In this document: positions 26,666-38,022 of the stretch, one piece after another
Layout: the number at the start of each line of letters is the position of its first letter
Position numbering within the stretch: position 1 is the stretch's first letter
From: Gossypium raimondii
Taxonomy: Eukaryota > Streptophyta > Magnoliopsida > Malvales > Malvaceae
Reading direction: 5' to 3'
DNA length: 64,000 nt
Assembly (NCBI RefSeq): GCF_025698545.1
Contig: NC_068570.1
Span: 59,973,924-60,037,923 of the forward strand
Notes under the pieces: model-generated
Seen by the model: only the letters and a program-made list of their open reading frames with translations
Told to the model about the DNA's origin: nothing
Databases searched by the model: none
Translations under genes and position numbers: made by a program

Positions 26666-27163
26666 GGGTAAATTATATTTAAGGCCACTAAATTATTAAT
26701 AAATTTATGTTTTGACCATTCAATTTCACAAAATTATAAAATGATCCCTAAATTAAATCATTAGGCTATTAATTTTTATTTTTTTTAAAAAAAATTAACT
26801 AGTGAGCTCCAAGTGACGAATTAACAATCATTACAATGGATCATTATCCATCGGCAAGTAGAATAATATCTTTAAATTTAAGTCGATTTGATGATCAGTG
26901 TCGGAAATAAAAAAAACTATTTGGATTTTAGTTTGCAGATTGTAACGTTCAAAATTGTTTCATAAAAGGAAAAACTAAATTGTGGACAAAAGGGAATGTG
27001 AGCTAAGGAAAAACTAAATTGTGGACAAAAGGGAATGTGAGCTTTGATTGGTAAAATTTTTGAATAGTTCAATGATCATTTTATAACTTTTTGAAATTTG
27101 AAAAATTGAGTGATTAAAATGTGAACTTATTAAGAATTTAGTGACTTTACGTGTAATTTGCCC
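26666..27163. mobile_element. Mutator-type nonautonomous element, GGGTAAA family, copy 2
   Basis: Inverted ends GGGTAAATTA / complement of GGGCAAATTAC enclose an interior shared with the element at 34362 (CTAGTGAGCTCCAAGTGA, CAAGTAGAATAATAT). Flanking 9-mers agree at only 6 of 9, so this copy is older. It contains a 38 bp tandem duplication at about 26967-27042. Confidence 0.65.
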
Positions 27164-27199
27164 TAAATTCTTAAAAGACATCCTTCATCCCTATGAAAA

Positions 27200-28060
27200 G
27201 TAACTTATTATCACGCACCCCACAGCGACTCGAACGCAAGATGTGGGCTCTAAGACCAATACCCATAACCAATAAATTAAGCATAGGAGATGTTATATAC
27301 ACATAAGCATGGATTAGCCTATGAATAGTGTAGATTCTGAAATTTTCTGACTGTAGCGTTGTCGTACTATAATGTTATATATTCATAGACAAAAATTAGC
27401 CTATGAATGGCGTTGATTGCAAGGATCGAGACACCCGTCGAACTACATATTATCATTGTCGAAACCCGTTTTTTGAATCGACTTTTTATAAAAAAAACGA
27501 AATGAAAATGAAAAACGAGAGTCACAATTAATCCTTTTTTATGAGGTGTGATCGAATCACCTCGTAAATTAATTGCTTTAATAAACGGTTTGATTTATCA
27601 AAACAAAGATTTTTGGTCTACAAAGTTCAAGAAACGAGTTCGAGAGTCGGTTACGCACGAGAAAGGGTTGGCACTCTTGTAACGCCCAAAATTGGTACCT
27701 AGTTGATTAATTAATGTCTTAGTGCCGAAAATTAAAAATTCGAAAAGGGTTTAAAAATAAGATCTCTTCTTGTATCGATGTACTTTCTAGTCAAATCTTT
27801 TGAATAAACATGTAAAATGACATCTTATCTTTGAGTAACAAAATGTCATATCTCGTAAATTAGGATACGACATCCTGAATCTTCAAAAATAAGCTTACCC
27901 TTTATTTTATTATCAAATCTCATGCATTTTAATTTTGAAAAGATATTCGGTCATTTAGATTTAACAAGAAAATCGAAACCCCATAAGTTAAGAAACGACT
28001 TTTCGAGTCTCCAAATACGAAATATTGCCTATTTTCACATTTTCATTTTTTGAGTAATAA
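27200..28060. repeat. Unclassified interspersed repeat
   Basis: A stretch of moderate GC with motifs such as GTGTGATCGAATCACCTCG (a short palindrome near 27547) and GGGTTGGCACTCTTG. Its style suggests old transposon DNA. The class was not recognised and no frame is seen. Confidence 0.35.
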
Positions 28061-28119
28061 CAAACGTAATATTTAAAACGATGGGTACTTATCTTATATT
28101 GTATGGGGTAGTGATGATG

Positions 28120-28430
28120 AATAATGTAATTTTAGATAAACATAAAAATAAATAAACATAACATGAGGATATCAAAATAAATGATAAGGTAACATAAAAT
28201 AAAATAAAATAATAATGGCGGTAATAAAAATTTGCGCACATAAAAGAACATATCAAAATAGTGAATAGAAAAATAAATAAGTAAATAAATAAAATAAAAA
28301 TATATAATATTAAATTTGGATATTTTAAAAGGTAAAAGAATAATGAACAAATAAATAGATATATTAAATTAAGGTTCCTTTTTTAAAAAAAAGAATAATA
28401 AATAAATAAAACAAATATAAAAAGATGAAA
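28120..28430. repeat. ATAA-rich low-complexity tract
   Basis: Short ATAA and AAATA units dominate on the plus strand. It may be a decayed microsatellite. The following 28440-28740 is repeat-like and has no gene. Confidence 0.6.
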
Positions 28431-28952
28431 TTAATTGAGTAAAGGACTGAATTGAGATTTAGACAGAATTTAAAGTATAAATCCTAATCAAATAAATAAT
28501 AAAACCAAAGTAAGGACCCAAATGGAACGCTCGCAAAAAAGAGGGGGACCAACTGGGAACTTATCCCAGGACCTCCAAACGTAAATGAAATAAAATTAAA
28601 ATTTTGCGGTAAAAATTAAAAGAGAAAGAAAAATAAATAGGACTGCATTGTAAAACATCGAAAAAGCGGGAGGACCAAAACCATAAATACCCCCTACCAG
28701 GGAAAACACGCGGATCCTAGGGGATGGGTCGGGTCAGACACGGGTACCAAGGATAATCATCATTCTCCATAACCATAGCGTACCAATACTTAGCATAATT
28801 GAAACCGGAACAGATAATGACCGGAATACATCATTCCAAGTCGCATAATTTAAACATGCATACGACTAGCTTATACTACTAGGTACCGATTTATTTGTAA
28901 AGTAGCAGCATTACATGTGCTTAGTCCATTCAGAGTGTTCTTGTCGCAACCT

Positions 28953-30607
28953 TCAATTACCGAGTTCCTTCAGAAAGTCTTCGTTGTCGACCAGGACCTG
29001 CCGGCACAAAACATAACCATACACATATCATGAGCTTGTCAACATAAACGTTACCGCTATTACGAAAAACTTACGGTTTTCCAACCATCGGGGTCTAGGA
29101 AAGAGGTGATTTTAGTGTTGAGTCCAGGTATTGGCCCCGGTTTCCGAGTAACTTGTCCCCCAAGTTCTTGTATAACATGTTCCACAACCTCACCACTTTT
29201 GTAAACATCATCGGTACTAATAGCAACCTGGAACAAGACCGATAGTCATCGAAAAAGGGCAATAGACTCAGAGTAACCGAGATGTTCGTTGCAACAAAGG
29301 GTTCGAAAATCGACCTGTGCATATGCATTTCCCTTGGTATATTCAGTCACTCCGTAATTGTAAGTCAACTCGAGAACCGTAGTCTCGTGTTCTTCCGCGT
29401 ACCCCATCATGGCAATGGAGTACTGTCCAAGAAACACAATGAAAACGAATTATGCTTCTTTCAAAGCTAAAGGATAAACTAAACTAAAGTCGAGCCCAAC
29501 GGATTATACCTTGTATTCAGGCCTATCAACCTTCTTCACTAGCTTCATCCCGAGTGCCTGCGATGCACACACACAAAGAAAAGCGATGAAATTACCGACT
29601 CATCGAAGTTTTAATCAACGAAAAGCTTATACCGCACTACCTTTTCGTAGAATTTGACAGCGCGATCTAGATTCCCGACACGAAGCATTACTTGACAGAG
29701 TGGATCAAGAATGGAATCTCTTTGAATGAGCTCAAAAACATAACCATCAGGATCTTTAACAAAAGCAATGATCGTCGATCCGCCTTTAACCGGACCAGGC
29801 TCTCTAGTAATATTACCGCCTTTCGCACGAATGTCCTCAACCATTTTGTACACCTAAAACAAACAGAATCAAACACAAAACCACCAAGCATTACCTTCAT
29901 AGCAACAACTACAATGAGTATTCCACAAGTAAATGAACTTACATCGGGTGTTGCAATCGCAAAATGCCCGAAACCGGTTCCGATATCATACGAAGTTACT
30001 CCATAATCTGTAAAAACAAAGGTACACTCTTTAGACGGTAAAAGTACCATAAAAACTCAAAGTTAGATAGTATGGCTAGTTTACCTCACGCACTATGGCT
30101 AGTTTTTAACCACAAAAATGAATGAAACTTTTACAAAAAAGACGTATTTGTTCTTTGATCTAACAAACAGCCGAGGGATTCCATGATAGTTTTACAGACA
30201 AAAGTTGTAAGTTGTAACAGATCTATAACATGTTTGATAACCAAACAAAAGCCAATTTTCAGACAGAACATACTATATGTTAACTCCATGACGAAATGAG
30301 ATTCTTCTGGTCCAAATCCAAGAAAGGCATTGGAATATTTCTCTTCAGGAATGTCTCTTTTTCTTAACAGCTTCATCCCAAAACATTCAGTGTAAAATCT
30401 GAACCAGAAAAAAAAGAAGAAAGGACATTGAAACATCAAAACAGAACAAAATGAAGAACAAACACCCAAAGTGTAGAAAAACAAAACATACTTGATAGTA
30501 CGGTCGAGGTCACCGACACGGTAGACAGCATGAAGGAGGCGGCGGTTGTCTTTCTTCGGCCATTCTAATAACTCAGTACCGGGAACTGCAGCTGAGCCTT
30601 GAGCCAT
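28953..30607 (-). CDS. Glyoxalase I (lactoylglutathione lyase), two-domain, 8 exons, 290 aa
   Basis: Minus-strand exons 30492-30607, 30274-30398, 29943-30007, 29641-29853, 29510-29557, 29315-29422, 29075-29227 and 28953-28997 total 873 nt. Two glyoxalase/VOC domains (about 24-145 and 154-278) follow each other. In the first, metal-ligand candidates are H26, E77, H95 and E143 (within [14 protein letters not shown]). The enzyme isomerises the methylglyoxal-glutathione adduct to S-lactoylglutathione, in the cytosol for this type without a transit peptide. The first ATG (30607) starts [10 protein letters not shown]. Upstream, a 5' UTR intron (30631-30747) with good GT..AG borders is likely. It resembles the At1g11840-type plant glyoxalase I. 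Confidence 0.92.
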
Positions 30608-31463
30608 TTTTTTCAACAAGTTCAAAAGCTCTGTAATAGTATATGAAGTTGAACCATGTAAAATAAAAATTTAAACTTTACAAACAGAAAAAAGTTCATA
30701 TTTTTTTCCCCACATAATAAAAATATGATTTGGATCAAAGAGCTTACCAGAGATTAGAAGAGTGAGTGAGTGAGTGAGTTACTGACTGAAAGAACCGCCT
30801 TTTATTATCAACTACAACCATTAGAACAGCAATGATTTCTTTATTTTTCTTCATCATTTCTTGCTCGTGGGCCAAAAAAAAAAAATTTGAATTGAGAGCA
30901 CGTGTTGCTCGTGATCCCGTGGACACTAATTTGACCTTTTTTTTTTATTATAAAAAGGGTAAATTCACCAACAGTCACTCAACTTTAGAGTAGCTGACAA
31001 AACAGTCACCTAAGTTTTATTTCAATCACTCAATTTTTAAAAAATAATAAAACAGTCCTTTTTACCATTTTCTGTTATAGACATAACAGTAAAATGACAT
31101 GGCAGATGACGGCTCTAGCTGGACAGTTCTTTTTAAAATTTATAACCATCAATGGCTATTTACCAAGCATTATATCATCGACTCTGACGAAGTTTAATAC
31201 TTACAAACAGAAATTAGGCTTCTCCGCCGTTCCGGAGTTGCATTCACCGCCACTTTTCTTTTAATTTTTCTTCTTTAGTATTAATTTTATCAATCCCCAC
31301 ACGCAAGCCAGGCCACATTCTTCTCTGCCTCTTCTTTCTCAAATAACACTAGAAAATGAAATGAAGTTGAAAAACCCAGAATAGAAAAACAAAGAAATTT
31401 TTTTATTACTTTTTTGGAGAGATTTCTTTACTTTTTTTTTCTCAAATTATAGGATCTGTTACA

Positions 31464-31598
31464 ATGAACCCTTCCGTTTTGGATAATATAATATGTCGTT
31501 TATTGGAGTTTAAGCAAAAAAGGTCACGGGGCAAGCAAGTGCAGCTGATAGAAGGTGAGATCTGTCAGCTTTGCTCTTTTGCAAGGGAGATATATTAG
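31464..31598 (+). pseudogene. First-exon fragment of a type-1 Ser/Thr phosphatase (TOPP-like)
   Basis: The frame reads MNPSVLDNIICRLLEFKQ...RGKQVQLIEGEICQLC...REIY then stop (44 aa). This is the N-terminus of plant PP1 catalytic subunits (consensus 'LDDIIRRLLE...KQVQLSEAEIRQLC..SREIF'). The catalytic core is absent from the window. The break after REI is followed by intron-like DNA, so the capture probably took exon 1 and part of intron 1. The 5' flank (about 31200-31463) may be the captured leader. It cannot make a phosphatase. Confidence 0.75.
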
Positions 31599-31913
31599 CT
31601 TTTTAATTCATATTTTCTTTTTTGGATTTTCCATTTAAAAAATGGTGGAAATTCATGTTTTGGTTCTTTGGGTATTTTAGTTTTAGGATTTGGGTGTTCC
31701 TAATTTTGATTGGTTAAGGGGAAAGTTGAAAACTTTGAAGAAATGTTATTAAGGGAAAAGTTGAATGCATTTTAAGGAATTAAGAAAATGTGTGTGTGTT
31801 CCTAAATGGTTATGTAAGTGCTTAGCAGCTGCATTGAGATAATACTTGATTTCTTATTTAAATTGCATTAATTGAAAATTATTTACTTTTTGATGTTTAT
31901 GATTTGTTTCTTA

Positions 31914-32063
31914 GGGTGAGTTTGGATGGGTGGTGCATTTACCTGCGGTTAGTGTAAAAACAGCGGTGGCGGTGAGATTAGATACTGTAGCAACACTGTA
32001 GCGTGAGACAAAAAGTAAGCTAAATGCACCGCACCGCACTCAATCGCCCATCCAAACTCACCC
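31914..32063. mobile_element. Tourist-like MITE, copy 3, nested
   Basis: Ends GGGTGAGTTTGGATGGG and its complement are flanked by TTA on both sides (31911-31913, 32064-32066). It sits inside the Pack-MULE-like element, so it inserted later than the gene capture. Confidence 0.87.
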
Positions 32064-32689
32064 TTAGCCTGCTTGCTAATTGATGTAAAATGGAAGTAGG
32101 GGTTTAATTGTAGTTTAATCTTTAGAATAAATGCAAATGAGGTTTGAGTACGTTTTTTCTTAGCTATTAATCAACTGTGCCATGAATATAATTTGAATTA
32201 GATGAGGGTTATGGATGGTGTGAACTTGTCATCTTCTTGGTGCATTGCATCCTAGTTTCAGCTTTTCTCTGGAATTTAATGTCATAGGAGGAAGAGAGGG
32301 TAGCTACGATCTAGGTATGAGGATCTTTAAACTTGGTTTGCTTCTTTTTATCTTAACTACCTTCATTTTTGTTTTTATAGTCTCTTCTTCTTCTTTGTTA
32401 TTAAGGGGTTTTTTTTTCAATTTCTTCATAAATTGGGTGGGTTTCCACTGTCGACATCCAATGTGGCAAGTTAGCTGGCCACCTTAGCTAGTTAACTTGC
32501 CACATCAGCAGTCTCGTTAAGACACTAACGGAAACTGTTAATCAGTGACTATTTTGTTACTTTTTTATAAAGTTAGTGATTGTTTTGTTATTTTTCAAAA
32601 GTTGAGTGACTGAAATGAAACCTAAGTAACTGTTTTGTTTGCTACCTCAAAGTTGAGTGACTGTTGGTGTAATTTACCCTTATAAAAAT

Positions 32690-33730
32690 ACTCAAAACTT
32701 TTGATTATTTACACAAATAACCTATTTTGAAAATTATTTACGTAAATGACCTATTTTGAACAGTAAACGTCAATGACGCCATTGCCATTAGCGTCACCAC
32801 CTCTAATCATTGGCTGATTTTAAAAAAATTATTTTTTTGTGTGCTGCCGTCGCCATTGGCGACATTGGATTGAAATATAATTATATAAAACGATCAGAAA
32901 CCTGATGAAGCAATTACCTTTTTAGATTGGCATAAATTAGTGGCTAAAATTAGTATAACTTTAAATAAAAAAAATTAGTGGCGCAAATTAATATAACTTT
33001 AAATAAAAATTAAAATAAATTAATCTTTCTAAAAAAATTTAGAGCAATTTAATCTTTGATAATTTTGACAATGAGTATTAATCACACTCTTAATATTTTT
33101 CATCAATAGTATATAATTTTAATTGGTATAATAATAATTTTAGCATTTAAAGTTTACATATTCTATCAATTTGGTCTTGATTTAACAAATTTAACCCGCA
33201 AAATTTGTGTAAATGATGAAGCTAAATTTGTCGTTTTTTTAGAATCAAGATCAATTTGACAAAATATGTAAATATTGAGGATAAAATTATTATCATACCA
33301 ATTAAAATTATGTACAGTTGATGGGAGATGTTAACGTCGTGATTAATTATCCTTAATTGTTCACTTTCAAATTTGACAATAATTAAATTGCTTTGATTTT
33401 TAAGAGGACTAATTTATTTAATTTTGAAATTAAGAGGATTAAAGAAGAAATTTTACCAAATACAAATTATGATAAATTTATTAAAAATGTAGTCGAACAT
33501 ATATATATATATATATATAAATGTGTGTGAGTGGGGAGCACAGAGGTGATGAGCAAAAAAGCTAAAGGTGAAAGGGACATTTGGTGATAGAAAGCAGTGG
33601 TCTTTTGCAGCTTTAGTGGGGTTTTTTCAAAGAAAACAACAACATGAGGACTAAATGGAATATATTCTTTTTCCATGTCTTTTCTATAAAAAAAAGATTA
33701 ACACCATGTTTGGTTGGGCCCCACTTAATC
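32690..33730. other. AT-rich spacer with (TA)n
   Basis: Repeat-like, with an old inverted repeat around 33100-33320 (ATAATAATTTTAGCATTTAAAG against its rough complement) and a TA microsatellite at 33501-33519. No gene is seen. Confidence 0.4.
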
Positions 33731-33779
33731 CCCTTTAATCCGTTGTTTGGTTGGTTGTATTGCCATTACGTCCCACATT

Positions 33780-34132
33780 TGGATTACATTTTGTCCCTTT
33801 CTATTTAGAAAATAAATAAATTAGTCTTTGTATGTTAAATCAATGAGCAATTTAGTCATTTTGTTAAAAATTCCATCCATTTTCACGATTAAAAATTGGT
33901 CACTGTACAACAAAATATGGTACACATGGTATGTCACATGTAATTGTTTTGTTATTCTGTCAACCACGTTAGTTTTTATTAGTAAAAATGGATGAAATTT
34001 TTAAAAGAAAGGACCGGTTTGCTCTTTGATCTAATGTACAGAGATTAATTTATCCATTTTTAAGTAAGGGTTGTAAAATGTAATTTGACTCTTACTCCGG
34101 GAACTTCTATAATACTTTTAACTGACGTAGAT
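33780..34132. mobile_element. Palindromic MITE, family B copy 2
   Basis: The right end ...AATACTTTTAAC and the blocks ATTACATTTTGTCCC, AAAAATTCCATCCATTTT and GGTTTGCTCTTTGAT match the copy at 4283. The left end is ragged, so the start is approximate. Confidence 0.5.
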
Positions 34133-34361
34133 GCTATTCGATTGGTCATTTTATTGGCCTTGTAGCTTGATAACATAAGTTCATTGGAAAAATTAAATTA
34201 AATTTTTATATTTTTATTTTCAGCAATTTAGTCTTTCTATTTTTCGAATTTCAAAATTCATATATAATTGTTAATATTGTTAAATTTTATCTAAAAATTT
34301 ATAGAAGAATTGACAAAAAAAAATTGTAATAGAAGAATTAAATTCATTGAAATAAAAATAA

Positions 34362-34882
34362 GGATAAACTACACCCAATGTATCTATACTATTAGTGAAT
34401 TTACATTTTGATCACTCAACTGCAAAAAGTTACAATGTAGTCACTTAACTATTCGAAAGTTTTCATGCAAATCACTAGGGTATTAAGTTTTTTCCTTTAT
34501 AAAGTCCGGCTAGTGAGTTCCAAGTAATGATTTGATAATTAGTATGGTGGATCAATACCCATTGACAAGTAGAATAATATACCTTAGATCCAAGTCGATC
34601 TGATAGTTGGTGTCAGATATCAAAGAAAAAGTTGGTTGGATATTGGTTTGCAGGTTCGTAATGTTCAAGGCTATTTCACGAAAAAATTGAATTGTAGAAA
34701 AGGAGAAGAAGATTGGTGCAGGCGGCGCGAACAAAGAAGGCTATACAATAGTGATTTTAATAGCCCAATGAATTAAATGAAAACTTTTGAATAGCTCAAT
34801 GACTATTTTGTAACTTTTTTGAAGTTGAATGACCATAACATAAATTTACTAATAGTTTAATGACTTTAAATATAATTTATCC
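34362..34882. mobile_element. Mutator-type nonautonomous element, copy 4
   Basis: Ends GGATAAACTACACCC and the complement of GGATAAATTATATTT are flanked by TAAAAATAA (34353-34361) and TAGAAATAA (34883-34891), which match at 8 of 9. The interior is shared with 26666-27163. Confidence 0.75.
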
Positions 34883-35084
34883 TAGAAATAAAAGGATTAA
34901 ATTTCAAATTTCTAAAATTACGTGTACTTGTTGCTCAAAGGTAGACCATTCGCCCAGTTTTTTTAGTTCAACGGACCATTAGCCCAGCTTGAATAAGGTA
35001 TTGGACAAGACTGTATACAAATGGGTTGATAATGGCCATGTGTGTCTTTACATGAACCAACAAGCAAATATGTTGAATAGAGTT

Positions 35085-35660
35085 ATCCATAGATCGGGTC
35101 AAATCGGATTTGGGTCAGTCAAGTAAAAAAATTTAGGTTTACTTTTTAGGCTTGAATTCAGTCCGATTTGAAAAATGGGTCTAAAATTTTACTTAAACTT
35201 GGTTCGGATAAGAAATATTAAAATTCGAGTCCGACCTAACCAACCAATATTAAAATTTTTATATAAAAATAAATTTTAAAAAATATAATACATTAAATAC
35301 ATTAAAATTATTAAAATAAATATTTCCCAACAAATGAAAAAAATTAAAAAATATACTTAAATAACACTAAAATAAGTGTAATGTAAGAAACAAATACCTT
35401 TAAAATAGTAGCAAAATTAATAATAAAATAAAAATTATATAATATCCAAACAATAATAATAAAATAATAGCAATATAATAACAGAAACAAATTTGGGATA
35501 GATCGAGCTCGGACAACAAAAGCTTCCTTGTGGTCTGATCCATTTAAAAAATGAGTTTTATTTTATTGTTCAAACTCATTTTTCGAGTCAATATTTTTAT
35601 CCAAATTATTACACTTTTTCGGACCTCCTTCCGAGCCGGGCCGGGCACAAGTATTCACCC
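35085..35660. mobile_element. hAT-like GGGCC-family element abutting the TDP2 gene
   Basis: The left side has ATCGGGTCAAATCGGATTTGGG, and the right side TTCCGAGCCGGGCCGGGC in inverted sense, with an AT-rich core. Its right end lies about 100 bp before the TDP2 start codon, so it forms most of the proximal promoter. Ends were not resolved to the base. Confidence 0.4.
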
Positions 35661-35756
35661 AACCTACTTCCAAACCAAACCGCAAAACCGTCGGAACCTC
35701 GTAATCCAAACGCGGCAAAATTGGAACTCAAAAAGGCTTCTTTTTTAACTTTGAAA

Positions 35757-37646
35757 ATGGCGTTCGCATTTACACCACTTCGATTCTTAACAGTGAAACC
35801 TAGACCTACCATCATAATCTCAAAAACCCTTAATTTCCCCCCTTTTCGATCCCCAATTTTCAACCCCAATCCAAAAACCATGTCTTGGTCTTGCACCAAA
35901 TGCACTTTCCTCAACTCCCCATCCCAAACCGCCGCTTGCAAAGTCTGTCTCTCACCTCCGTCACCGTCACCGTCTTCGCCATCTAAATGGGCTTGTAAGG
36001 CTTGCACTTTTTTGAACCTTTACAACAAATCCAACTGTGAAATCTGTGGTACAAGGTCTTGTCTTTCCAGTTTCGATGATTTGAAAGTTACTAACTTTAA
36101 CGATGAAGCCGATTCCTCTGTTGGGTCTGTTTTCTTGCCTTTGAAGCCCTGTAATAAAAGGAAGATCAGGGAACCAAATCTGGGTAATGAAGATTGTATC
36201 GAATTGGGTGGTTTTCGTGGCATTAAAGCCTCCAATAAAGCTGTTCAAATAGAGGGTCAGTTTTTATTTTCTGGGTTTTTGTTTCTGTGCTTTAAAACTA
36301 TTAATTTTTGTTGAATAATGTATTGCCATTAACATTTGTATTTAATCAATGTGACTAGGATGAATAAATGTATCAATTTTTCAAAAAGGTCCTAAAATTA
36401 CTATGGAGGTACAATGCTAGGATTCGTATTGCATTTCTGTTAAAAGTTTCATGCATTTCTACCATTAAAGGCTAGTCTTTGTTTGTCAGCACGAGGTATA
36501 TTGTTTGATTATTAGTTTTATCAGTAGAATTGGAGGATCAATTTGCTCTTTGATTTAGAGTAGAGGGAGTAAACTGCAATTTGACTCTTGGTACAAGGGC
36601 TTTCATGGTACTTTTACCCTTCAAAACTATTATATAATGGGATGAAAATGTTGTAACTTGTAAGCCAAAAAGAAGTTTCATTTTCAATCCTAGTGTTCTT
36701 TTTATAACTTCATTGCTTGTCTTATGGCAACAGATAGTCATTCAGGATCAATTAAAGCTTCATTGAAGATATTGAGCTACAATGTTTGGTTTAGGGAAGA
36801 TTTAGAGGTTCACAAGAGGATGAAAGCTATTGGTGACCTTATACAACTTCATTCCCCTGATATCATTTGTTTTCAAGAGGTTACTCCGATGATTTATGAC
36901 ATTTTTCGTGGGTCTAATTGGTGGAAAGGGTACCGGTGCTCTATCTCGGACAACACGGCGAGTTTGAGAGCTTACTTTTGTATACAGGTATGTTTTGATT
37001 GCCATAATTATGTGAAGCTTTTTATGCAAATGTGTATACTTAATATATTGTTTTGCAGTTAAGCAAATTGCCTGTGAAATCCTTTCGTCGTGAACCTTTT
37101 GATAATTCGATAATGGGGCGAGAACTTTGCATGACTGAGGTTGAAGTTTCTGGGGGTGAAACAACGCTTGTTGTTGCTACTACCCATCTCGAGAGTCCGT
37201 GTCCTGCTCCGCCGAAATGGGATCAAATGTATAGTAAGGAACGTGTAGAACAAGCGAAAGTAGCGATCAATATTCTCGAGAATAACCCGAATGTTATTTT
37301 TGGGGGTGATATGAATTGGGATGACAAATTAGATGGTCGATTTCCTTTAACTGATGGATGGATTGATGCTTGGAACGAGTTAAGGCCTGCTGAAGATGGA
37401 TGGACGTATGATACCAAATCAAACCAGATGTTATCGGCAAATCGTACATTACGAAAACGACTAGATCGATTTCTATGCAAGCTGAATGGTTTTAAAGTCT
37501 GTGCGGTCGAGATGATCGGAGTAGAGCCAATACCGGGTTTATCATATACCAAGGAGAAGAATGTGAGGAAAGAGAAGAAGTTATTGGAACTTCCTGTTTT
37601 GCCAAGTGATCATTATGGCTTGCTTTTAACAATCTCTAGTCAGTAA
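35757..37646 (+). CDS. TDP2-like tyrosyl-DNA phosphodiesterase with two RanBP2 zinc fingers, 3 exons, 446 aa
   Basis: Exons 35757-36255, 36734-36987 and 37059-37646 total 1341 nt in frame. Residues 1-41 are rich in Arg, Ser, Phe and Pro and lack acids, like an organelle presequence. A second in-frame ATG at residue 42 starts the conserved MSWSCTKC, so two starts could give organellar and nuclear forms (inference). Zinc fingers: W44/C46/C49/C61/C64 and W78/C80/C83/C94/C97. The exonuclease-endonuclease-phosphatase domain (about 178-445) has N183, E215 (FQEV), GDMN (334-337) and SDH (434-436), all key residues. TDP2 removes 5'-tyrosyl adducts left by topoisomerase II. Intron 1 holds a family B MITE (36388-36618). 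Confidence 0.9.
36388..36618. mobile_element. Palindromic MITE, family B copy 3, in TDP2 intron 1
   Basis: A shortened, decayed copy. Right end GGTACTTTTACC and the blocks AAAAGTTTCATGCATTTCTACC and TTTGCTCTTTGATTTAGAG match the other two copies. Flanking 9-mers agree at 7 of 9. Confidence 0.55.
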
Positions 37647-38022
37647 TGCCCGGTTTGGCATCGTATATGGTTCGGTTTAAGCTCGAATTGTTCGTCTACT
37701 TTCATCCGTATTTGCGGTCATACTCGTATGCCGATTTTGTATAGACTAGTAACAGAATATGATGCAAATGGTTTGCAGCATTTAGCTTTTCTTTTTGTAT
37801 AAAAACTTCCCATGTATGGAAATCATATGATCATTTTGTCTATGCCATCCAATTAGTATACTTTGAACATGAGGGAGTCACTTTTAAAAGGGTGAATGTA
37901 CCTCTATTTTGGTCTAAGGTTAAATTGGAATAGACTCTAACATTTATCGTATAGGGATTAAATTGATCCATTTAATAATAGAGAGATTAATTTGTTTTGG
38001 TCCCTATAATAATGGTTGGGTT

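Larger units (their letters stand above)
30957..32679. mobile_element. Pack-MULE-like element carrying a PP1 exon
   Basis: Ends GGGTAAATTCACCAACAGTC (30957) and the complement of GGGTAAATTACACCAACAGT (to 32679) are inverted repeats of 110 bp or more. An exact 9 bp duplication TTATAAAAA (30948-30956, 32680-32688) brackets the element. Inside are a fragment of a PP1 phosphatase gene (31464-31598 plus flanks) and a nested Tourist MITE (31914-32063). No transposase is present. Gene-fragment capture inside Mutator ends is the definition of a Pack-MULE. Confidence 0.85.

Noticed and set aside
30608-30625. Longer glyoxalase I start at 30625
   Set aside because: The codon is TTG and lies in the leader just after a likely 5' UTR intron.
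31464-31598. A functional short phosphatase gene
   Set aside because: Only the N-terminal 44 residues exist, with none of the metal-binding catalytic motifs, and it lies inside a transposon.
35721-35756. Longer TDP2 start at 35721
   Set aside because: The codon there is TTG; the first ATG in frame is 35757.
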